Assembly: GCF_016801865.2 (NCBI RefSeq)
Contig: NC_068938.1
Location: forward strand, 92,218,221-92,282,220
Length of the DNA: 64,000 nucleotides
Source: Culex pipiens pallens
Lineage: Eukaryota; Arthropoda; Insecta; Diptera; Culicidae
Direction of reading: 5' to 3'
Of this stretch, positions 56,342 through 64,000 are shown piece by piece. The notes below the pieces were generated by a model. The model saw nothing but the letters and a program-made list of their open reading frames with translations, had not been told where the DNA came from and searched no databases. Positions within the stretch are counted from its first letter, which is position 1. The number at the start of each line of letters is the position of its first letter. The position numbers were made by a program, and so were the translations under genes.

Positions 56342-56545
56342 AATTCAAAATGCATCTAAAAGGGCATGAAAAATGCAGCAAAATGAAGTATAAAGCATCC
56401 GAATAGATTAAATCTAAAGTGAGTTATTGGCATTTAAGTGAAAAAATAGCACAATTTTCAAATTCAAATAAAAAGTGTTCCATCCAGATATCAACTTGAT
56501 TCGACCTGGACCTTGTAGGGGACATCTGCAACTACCAATGCTGTT
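56342..56545 (+). repeat. Fragment of the 16025-16838 element interior
   Basis: AAATTCAAAATGCATCTAAA through CTTGTAGGGGACATCTG..CTACCA aligns colinearly with 16243-16442 with about one change in eight. Its inverted arms and TTAA are absent. Confidence 0.7.
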
Positions 56546-56745
56546 TTGAAGGTCTCGGGACCAAAGAGCCTGTGCCTGAAAATATTTTTATGGGATTTCT
56601 CGGGAAATTTTACATAACATATCAAAAAATGGTGAAGTTGTTATTACAGGGTTCCGAGATACGATTTTTTGATAATAAAAACTGACGCAACTTTTCGTCT
56701 TTGCTGAAAGACGCAACTCATGGTTACTGAAGATGGTTCCATTCT
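56546..56745 (+). repeat. Fragment of the CAGCAATTCC foldback interior
   Basis: GGACCAAAGAGCCTGTGCCT, TTTTACATAACATA and GGGTTCCGAGATACGATTTT match the arm of 31447-32691 near 31805-31930, then run on to AAAGACGCAACT, which the arm has near its centre. Confidence 0.7.
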
Positions 56746-57036
56746 ATTTATATCCGGAATTTACGATTTATTTACTGGCGGAGAATCCACTAAATTTTAA
56801 TTCTGTCGATTGGAGCGTGTTCAGGGAACCCAAATAATAATAGTTGTTATACTTGTTCCAGTTTTTTTGTGTATTTTTTGCGATGTTTGATGTGCTCCAC
56901 ATTTCTGGGTGTAATATTACAAAAAAAAACTTTTAAAAAAAATGCCAAATTTAATTTACAATCAAGCCTTTAAACGCAGCTGACTTTTTTTTTTGCTTTT
57001 TCTTATTAAATGACTTTTATAATCTTGCAGAAATTA
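56746..57036. other. AT-rich spacer
   Basis: Nothing recognised. Confidence 0.35.
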
Positions 57037-57675
57037 CAGTCATCCCTCATATTCGGAACAGTTTACAGATCGGCCAATGTTAAACAAATCATATTAAATC
57101 GATGATTGAACATAATGATTTGCTTTTACCTTCATGTGAAAGCTTTTCTTGTGATCTTTCGATTGATGTATAGACCGGCTGTAAATTTTTCGTTTTATAT
57201 CAAGTTTTCAAAGAAAAACATTGACCCTTGAAATCCACAAATATGAAACACTTCTTTCTTACGATGCGAAACTTTTTTTTCTCTCCAGGAGTAGATATTT
57301 TTTACAAAATAATGACTTCACACACTGCAACCAGTGAAACTCAAGCTTAGTGATGTTTTATAAATGGTCTGATAACTTTTTTTTAATGAAAATATCAGTT
57401 AAACTAAGGTGATCCTCAATAGTGGGGACACAATAACATCCCACGATCATGGAAAAAGGCAATTTGGAGGCAGTGTTTTGGTGCTCTGGATAAAATAGTC
57501 TTGAAATGCAGTTTTTGTTTAAAAAGTATGACTTTTACTAGTGAATACAAGAGAATGTCCAAATAAAGGCCCGAAAATAGCAGGGTCGGCAGAAAAGTTG
57601 CATTAAGCATTCTATTGACAAATTATCACAAAAGTGTTCCGAATTTGTGGGTGTTCCGAATATGTGGGATGACTG
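57037..57675. mobile_element. 639-bp pogo-like MITE
   Basis: Ends CAGTCATCCCTCATATTCGG and the inverse (CCGAATATGTGGGATGACTG) with TA outside (57035-57036, 57676-57677). GTGTTCCGAAT occurs twice near the right end, a small subterminal duplication. No transposase. Confidence 0.8.
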
Positions 57676-57839
57676 TAACTAAACTTCAAAAAAAAATCTT
57701 TATAAAAAAAAATTTCATTTGAAAGTCTCACGTTGGCCAAAGACGAATTTTAAACAAATAGTCAACAGCTGATTTTTACATTTGGTAAGAGAAGAATGGG
57801 TTTGCAATCATGTTGTGCTCATATACACTGTTTGACTTG

Positions 57840-58235
57840 AAATTTAAACATTTGGCAATCTCCCACGAAAACGGCACGGAAAAAAAATCCGATCGGGTTC
57901 CAAATTATTCTGGGGGTTCCTTGGCCGAAATAATTAGAACCGTATTTTTTTTTTGTCACGACCTACGCCATGTTTTTGATGTTGGGATGGTCAAAGGATT
58001 TTCGTCGATTTTCACAAAAGCCAAATAAAAAAAACATAATTCCGCACCATTTCAACCGATTTTAGCTGTCTTGGACGCAAAGTTTTGAGGGAAAAATAGT
58101 TTATTGTTTCAAAAATCTAGCCTAACATTTTGAAAGGTCGTATGAAAACATAAAATGCTGTTTGGTCTCTGGACTCAAGAGCCTATATCAGGAAATTTTA
58201 CGTAATACATCTAAAATGGTAGCACGGTGTGTTTT
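57840..58235 (+). repeat. Degraded CAGCAATTCC-family fragment
   Basis: CTCCCACGAAAACGGCACGG, TTGGCCGAAATAATTAGAAC and CTAGCCTAACAT follow the order seen in the left arm of 31447-32691, with many substitutions and small deletions. Confidence 0.65.
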
Positions 58236-58739
58236 ATAGAACAAACTAATGATAAAAAATTCGGTATGTCTGATATTTGGCACCGCGAAAGAAGGGCTCT
58301 TTCCCGACATTTTGCGGGGTATACCGAAATATTTCGTCGAGGGGTCTAGAGCAACTTTTTTTTTGAAGATTATTTTTCGAATTTATGGGATATTTGTTCA
58401 AAAAAGTCACAGAAATTCGGTGCATTCATGTTGATATCACTCAAACTTCTTATGAATATGCCTTGGGGACTCTAACTAATCATATTTGAACCATATTTGA
58501 CCTCCACCAAAAAAAAAATCGAACCAAATTTACCAGATTTCTAGCATTCTTTGAAATTACTCCAAAATCCAAGCTGGTAACCTCGATACGACCGAAAATA
58601 AATCTTTTCTTTGCACAATTTGTCATGAAAATACAGCAATACATTGCCCGGATACGAATTTGAGCATTAAACAATGCAAAACATGGATTATTTAATAAAT
58701 ATACTGTTTATCACCCAACAAGTTCCAAAAAATATTTTT
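58236..58739. other. No recognised feature
   Basis: AT-rich; frames of 61 to 64 codons are unremarkable. Confidence 0.35.
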
Positions 58740-59165
58740 TTGCAATTCCGTCGTGAAACTACTTACTTTTCCTGTCATTCTTGAACGACGAAATAGCCTA
58801 CTTTTCTGTACCAAAAATAACAGAATCGAATAGCAACACTTTTCAAAATAAATGCTGAAAAGTTCTACTTTTCAGCACTGAAATGGGTGCTGAAAAGTTC
58901 AACTTTTCAGCACTTGTTTCGAAAAGTAACACTTTTCAACATTTTTTTTATTTAAACGATTTATTGACAAAATACATGAAAATTCGCCTTAAAATTTCAC
59001 TCAATTGGTGTTTTTCGAAATTGCAAAAAATGTTGTATGGAACTCGTTGCAAAACTTGATTTTTTCAGCACTCGTCGTATTTATCCAACTCGGTGAACCT
59101 CGTTGGATAAATGTACAACTCGTGCTGAAAAAACCCTCTTTTTGCAACTTGTTGCATAAACTACT
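58740..59165 (+). repeat. Dispersed repeat, copy 2 of 45418-45810
   Basis: Same order of words as copy 1 with an additional short duplication of the TTTTCAGCAC segment and an extra CACTCGTCGTATTTATCCAA segment. The 84-codon frame at 59005 arises from this repeat. Confidence 0.8.
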
Positions 59166-59264
59166 ATTTCAATCCTCTGCCACATCACACTATTACATTT
59201 TAAAACATTTTACAATCAATCACATTGTAAAGAACAGTTTTCTGAACAAGTTCCATTAAAAAGG

Positions 59265-59591
59265 ATCAGTTTTGATTAATTATAAGCAGAGATATGCCCA
59301 ATTTCCTGAAATAAATAGTGCCTTTCTCCAATATTTCTTAATTTAATTCCCTTTAACATGATGCGCACGCCTACTGAGTTTTGTAATGAATGCTATAGAA
59401 TAATTTTCATGAATTTCGTCAAAACTTGTTATAATTTTTATGTTTCAAAAAAAAATATTATCATCATAAAAAATATGTTAATAGGCAGTGCTGATCATGT
59501 GAAAGGTAATTAAATTAAGAAATTTGTGAGAAAGGCACTAATTATTTCAGGAAATTGGGCATATCTCTGCTTATAATGAACCAAAACTGAT
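59265..59591. mobile_element. 327-bp inverted-repeat MITE
   Basis: Arms of about 60 bases: ATCAGTTTTGATTAATTATA .. GCAGAGATATGCCCAATTTC, mirrored at 59533-59591 with four or five changes. The core is AT-rich. The target duplication is not clear. Confidence 0.7.
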
Positions 59592-59619
59592 GCCGATTTT
59601 TTTATCTTTGGGGTCTCGA

Positions 59620-59936
59620 AAAAATACACCGTGCGTAGTTGTTAATACAGGATTCCGAGATACTATTTTTTTAAAATAAAAACTGGGAAGAAAACGGTGA
59701 AAAACTACTTTTTTCACAAAAAATAACTAAAAAACTTTAAAATTTGAGCGATGACCTATTCTTTTTGGGTACCAAAATTACCGTAATTGAAAGACGCCAA
59801 TTTTGGTATCCATAAAAGTAAAACGTCGTAGGTCCTAATGGCCAAACAAAAAAAAACGGGTCTAAACCTAGAAAAAATTTTGACCCGGTCAGAGAACTTT
59901 TTTTTCGAATCTTGCTTTTTTAAGGGGAATTGCTGC
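59620..59936 (+). repeat. CAGCAATTCC-family right half
   Basis: GGATTCCGAGATACTATTTT, AGCGATGACCTATTC, GGGTACCAAAA and a terminal GGGGAATTGCTG match 31897-32060 and the terminus of the family. With 57840-58235 this may be a single old copy interrupted by later insertions. Confidence 0.65.
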
Positions 59937-60067
59937 ATTATGATGTTATGATTAATGTGTTTAGTTTGGTATAATTCATGTTGAAAAGAGGATTGTCAAA
60001 TTTACTAACTGCATCATTTCTGATAAGTAAAACATATTTTGCGTTTTGCGCAATTAAACTGTGATTC

Positions 60068-60426
60068 AAAATAAAACAAAATCAAACCATCCACTGTAAC
60101 GACCCCCAGTTCTTTTGTGGTCTCTATTGCAAGTTTCTGCTCGAACCAAGGAGTCCAAAGGCTTGGACGGGGAGAGCACCCAAACCTCTTTCTACTCCAA
60201 GGAACCTTCCACCTCAGGGTTCGAACTGACGACCTTTGGATTGCGAGTCCAACCGCCGCCAGCGATTCCACCGGAGCAGGCTTTGTTTAGTGTGTTGTTT
60301 GTTCTTATACATGGGAGACGACTCCCAGGACCGGCGTTTTACTTCCCCATCCGATGGATGGCTGAAGCAACCAATGATCTTCCGCTTACAATGCGGACAT
60401 CGTAACCATTCGGCCAAGCCTGCTGC
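60068..60426 (-). repeat. Complete SINE with two tRNA-like modules, minus strand
   Basis: CTGTGATTC is repeated exactly on both sides (60059-60067, 60427-60435), the target duplication. On the minus strand the head (GCAGGCTTGGCCGAATGGTT) is tRNA-like with anticodon arm TCCGC/GCGGA. The linker carries CATCGGATGGGGAAGTAAAA, and the second module GGTTGGACTCGCAATCCAAA with B box CAGTTCGAACCC follows. The tail ends in TTTTGTTTTG. It shares architecture with 44202-44621 but has a different head type. Confidence 0.85.
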
Positions 60427-60435
60427 CTGTGATTC

Positions 60436-62074
60436 TTATTATGTATTCTTTATCATTTGCTAACGGGATAAAAATACGAAAATGAAGTTGACATAAAAAT
60501 TGGGACATTGGGATAAAAATACATTTAGTCTAAATATCCTATTTAAGCACCCTAGTACACAATTTGTCCCTCATTTTAACTGTCGTGTACGAAATAATTG
60601 ACTCAAACATGCTACTTTCTGACATTCTCAACGGCCTGTGGCTCGCCAAGTGGTTAGTTTATTTCTGAACCATAGCATGACCATTGTTATTAACTAACTT
60701 AGGCAAGATTTGCGTTTTTTTCATCCTCTATTTCCAGAATCTTATCTATTCGCTCACTATTTTAGGCTTTGTAAAAATAGTATGGATTTACGTTGTTATT
60801 TTTATTAGTTTTATTGAATTTCGTTTATTTTAAAAATTTCATTTCGAAACAAAATTACTAGTAAATTTTGCAATACTTTTTTGTTGTATGTTTGTCTGTG
60901 ACATTCGATTATAAGATCTCATCAAAAGAAAAATCGATCAAAGTTTAAGTACCATGCAGCTTTATAACCAGTTTTTGATAACACCGTTATGGTGAGAAAT
61001 TTTCCATTAATTCAATTAATCAACCATTATATGGTAAATAAGATTCTCAGCGAAACGATATAGCTGACAACTTATAAACTTCCGTCTTGTTTGAAAGCAC
61101 TCTAAAGAAATTATAATAATACTAATTCAATAGTGTCTCACTAAGAAGCCTCAAATTCCAGCTTATTCAAATCTAACTCTACTTTCCATAACGATGCAGC
61201 ACTTTAGAAATTGTTTTCTCGCCATAACTTTAGCTCTATAACTAGCGCTCGGAACGAATTGTTGTCCGTTCACGGTCGAAGCGGAAGTTACTTATTTATT
61301 TGCTAAAACGGTATTCCCAGTACGATTTGCATCACTGAATGGCCATGTTGTTTGGTCCTTTCATTGAAACATACTTCGTATCCTAGTTAGCTGCACATAA
61401 ACGCATTATTGTCTCATCTTTAAAGCTTTTTTCTTTTGATTCGTTTATGTTAAAGTTTCAAGATTATCTTATTTGTTTAGATTCAAACTCACAAATTTCG
61501 TACGTCAAGCAAAAAGTATTGTTGAAAAAGATAAAGGATCAACTGGTTGATTGGAGTGATTCGGATTAACATTGTTTTTGATTGATCTAATCTGTGCTTG
61601 AATTAAATTCGCATTTTTTAAGCAAACCATGTATGGTCCAAAAACACAGTTTTCGAATATCGTTAATTTGTACATCAATCGAACTTACTCAAATTATTTA
61701 ATACTTCGAAAAAGTCCAACAAATTTGCTCGGTAAATTGTTTTGCATTTATAATTAATTCATACAAATTAGGACAATTTCGGGCTCAAAAAGCTCTAATT
61801 TCAATAGGACTATCATGCGTTCATGGACAAAGTTCTACGCTTTGCACTGGCTCTGGCGCACTGCCCAGGACAATACTTCTTCGCCCAACTTTTGCCATAT
61901 AGTGCAGCCGACGAGACAAATGCATTGCATTAAATCCTTTTCCCATCAACTGCAATAACAGCAGCAGCAGCAGAAGCAAAAACAATCCTTCGCCTTTAGT
62001 GCCAGGCTGCATAAGTCACAAGTACTGTATTGTCGGTTCCGCCGTTGATTTCAACTCTGCATCTAAGATACTCC
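60436..62074. other. No recognised gene
   Basis: AT-rich to 61790. 61820-62010 is more GC-rich, with a short (CAG)n tract at 61949-61966 and a 63-codon minus frame without known motif. Confidence 0.35.
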
Positions 62075-62076
62075 AG

Positions 62077-62100
62077 GTTGGGAACTGTGGTGTAACGGTA
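62077..62100 (+). repeat. SINE head fragment (A box only)
   Basis: TGGGAACTGTGGTGTAACGG resembles the A-box end of the SINE head at 44206. Nothing of the remainder follows. Confidence 0.4.
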
Positions 62101-62784
62101 ATTTTGAAAAGTTATGATATCTAAGTTGACTTACGTAAATGTGAATATCCATGGAAACCTAGATATTCGAGGCCACAAACAAAGAAATGATCCATCTAAG
62201 CCCCATTTGACCCCAGCTAACCCATGTCAATGGTCGCTTACTAACAACCCCCCAGTTCCCGAAGGTGCATTCAGGCGACGACTGCACCCGGGTCATAAAC
62301 GATTATTATTGTTGGACGCATTCTGGCCCAATGAATGACTGAGTGAATACGACGTTGTTTTGTTTGCTGTGTGTCCCTGTCCGGGAAAGGCCGGGGATCC
62401 TCTTGATATAATGGGGCATTTGTGCGTTGGCTCCGGTTGCGAAAAGTCTCGCCCCATGTTGTGTTTGTTTATCATTTTCAAATATTTGCATGCATTACGA
62501 AACACCTCCAAGTCGTTTATTTGATGCAAATAGTGCTTTCATGGTCGCTGTTCTGATGAAAATTTGTGCTATCATACGGGAGCTAAAATATAAATTTGCT
62601 GAATTAAAAAATGCTCAATATGAATGTTTTTGAAATATATATTTTTTTAATTTAATTCAACTTGAAATGGTTTGTAGTGTTTGGTACACCGGGCTATCGT
62701 GTACAAAAGAAATTAATCAAACATCCCTATAAGAAATGTAACGCTCAATATGCCTTACATCAGCCCTACACTATTCAACTGATC
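62101..62784. other. No recognised gene
   Basis: 62140-62460 is more GC-rich, with frames of 61 to 78 codons on both strands and no recognisable product. Confidence 0.35.
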
Positions 62785-63320
62785 ACTCTACGAAATCGGC
62801 CGATTTCAACCATTTTTATTTTTTGTATTTTTTGATTTGGCTCAAACTTTGTGGGGGCCTTCCCTATGACCAAAGAAGCTATTTTGTGTCATTGGTTCAC
62901 CCATACAAGTCTTCATATAATTTTGGCTGCTGTCCATACAAAAATGGTACGTAAATATTCAAACAACTGTAACTTTTGATTGAATTTTCTGATCAATTTG
63001 GCGTCTGCGGCAAAGTTGTAGATATTGCTGAGGACTATTGAGAAAAAATAGGTACACGAAAAAAAAAATTGCAGATTTTTTAATCAACTTTTTTTCACAA
63101 AAACAAAATTTCCCAAAATACGTATTTTTTGATTTTCGAGATTTTTTGATATGTTTGAGGGAACAAACACCCGCAACTTTTGAGCCATAGAGAAACATGG
63201 TCAAAAAATCTGCCGCCGAGTTATGAATTTTTGAAAAAATAGTGATTTTTGGAAATAATCGAAATTTCATGCAAAAACAAATTTGACGTAATTTTTTAAT
63301 GTAAAATTGACTTTGCAATC
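62785..63320 (-). repeat. Dispersed repeat, inverted partner of 52380-52930
   Basis: Reverse complement of the 52.4 kb copy with roughly one difference in eight, including CGAAATCGGCCGATTTC and AAATACGTATTTTTTGATTT. A 132-codon minus frame (62959-63357) runs through it and beyond; shared residues with the other copy follow from nucleotide similarity. Confidence 0.8.
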
Positions 63321-63405
63321 GGGGATCGAAGTAGGTCGCGCTGCGGGTCGGACGCAAATTTTTGTGCTCCTGTCATTTACATGGAATTTTTAAGTTTTTT
63401 TATGT

Positions 63406-63627
63406 TTGAGACAAAATTTAAATGTCTTTAAAATTATTCGAATGGTTTGTGAATGTTTTAAAACTTGTGCACCTGGTGAAGGAGGAAACTTTTTCGTCCG
63501 CGCCGGAAGAGAAAGTGAGAAGAAGACCATCAACCAAGTGAATTACGAAATTCGCGTTACGGGACAGCTTTATACCGGACGGCGCTGGGTGGCGATTGCC
63601 ATCCAATTCTGGTCTGGAGAAGATTAG
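63406..63627 (+). CDS. Weak open frame, possible gene relic
   Basis: Seventy-three codons. From about 63470 composition becomes more GC-rich and the peptide (GGNFFVRAGRESEKK .. YEIRVTGQLYTGRRWVAIAI) looks like ordinary protein, while the first 22 residues lie in AT-rich DNA and are unconvincing. No family recognised, no splice sites proposed. It may be a decayed exon or chance. Confidence 0.15.
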   Translation: MRQNLNVFKIIRMVCECFKTCAPGEGGNFFVRAGRESEKKTINQVNYEIRVTGQLYTGRRWVAIAIQFWSGED

Positions 63628-64000
63628 TGGACGTTGGCCAATATGCACAACTAGGTGGAGCTGAGGGTCTGAAATGTTGGAACCGTTAGGATCGCTAATC
63701 AAAATTTGGATTTGTGTTTCTGTGGCATAAAACGGCTGTTCAAGATCGTGTTTTTCAAACCCGGTGAGGAATTTCCTTTTTGCATCCTTATTTAAATTTC
63801 AAGTGTGTCTTGATTTGGTGAGATCTATCCATTTTTCTTATTTTTTTCCCCCTTATTTTATATAATATCCTATTGATCAAATGAAATATCCATATTATCC
63901 CTTTCCCACCTTCCCTTTCTCCTATCCTCATTTCCTCACCCTACCCCCCCGCCCCTAAATATTATTATCTGCCAAATTTACACTAACACACCACACCAAA
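63628..64000. other. No recognised feature; pyrimidine-rich end
   Basis: Positions 63830-63960 are strongly pyrimidine-rich on plus. Nothing else is identified. Confidence 0.35.

Overview
The window looks like non-coding DNA from a dipteran, most likely a culicine mosquito and probably Culex. It is AT-rich and has no recognisable intact multi-domain gene. It is packed with dispersed repeats: MITE-like foldback elements, hAT-type non-autonomous transposons, tRNA-derived SINEs with two tRNA-like modules, and simple-sequence arrays. The species call is inference from repeat style, not from a marker gene. The DNA could be intergenic or lie inside a very large intron; the sequence does not decide between these.

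Layout. 0-5.4 kb: a hAT end abutting a SINE remnant, a TA-flanked element with GGGGCAAAATGCACC motifs, and a 1.1 kb TIR element. 5.5-10.5 kb: three long simple arrays (heptamer ACAACAG, heptamer AAAAAGT with variant blocks, 83 perfect GTGTT units) and a TTA-flanked foldback. 11.9-20.2 kb: MITEs with TA, TTAA and 4-bp target duplications, plus two tRNA-like relics. 20.4-23.2 kb: a GC-richer block on the minus strand with two histone-type 3' processing signals, a histone H3 C-terminal fragment, a TATA/CATTC promoter-like site and a broken non-LTR retrotransposon endonuclease. 26.4-28.4 kb: an element with subterminal inverted repeats, a (GT)n tract, nine 164-bp tandem units and a 3' hairpin, the architecture of DINE-1-like (Helentron-derived) elements; relatives lie at 36.8-37.5 and 40.0-42.1 kb. 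30-36 kb: further foldbacks. 43-48.6 kb: hAT-like remnants, a complete SINE and a 1.5 kb hAT-type element with a perfect 8-bp duplication. 50-55 kb: a pogo-like MITE and a second hAT-type element inside a GC-rich repeat. 56-60.4 kb: fragments of families already seen upstream and another complete SINE. 60.4-64 kb: mostly unrecognised DNA and an inverted copy of the 52.4 kb repeat.

No gene pathway can be described. The protein-coding traces are the endonuclease pseudogene (20815-21591), a short histone H3 tail relic (22432-22467), and two weak small open frames (42902-43057, 63406-63627). The informative biology is in the elements: termini, target duplications and nesting order can be read directly in many cases.
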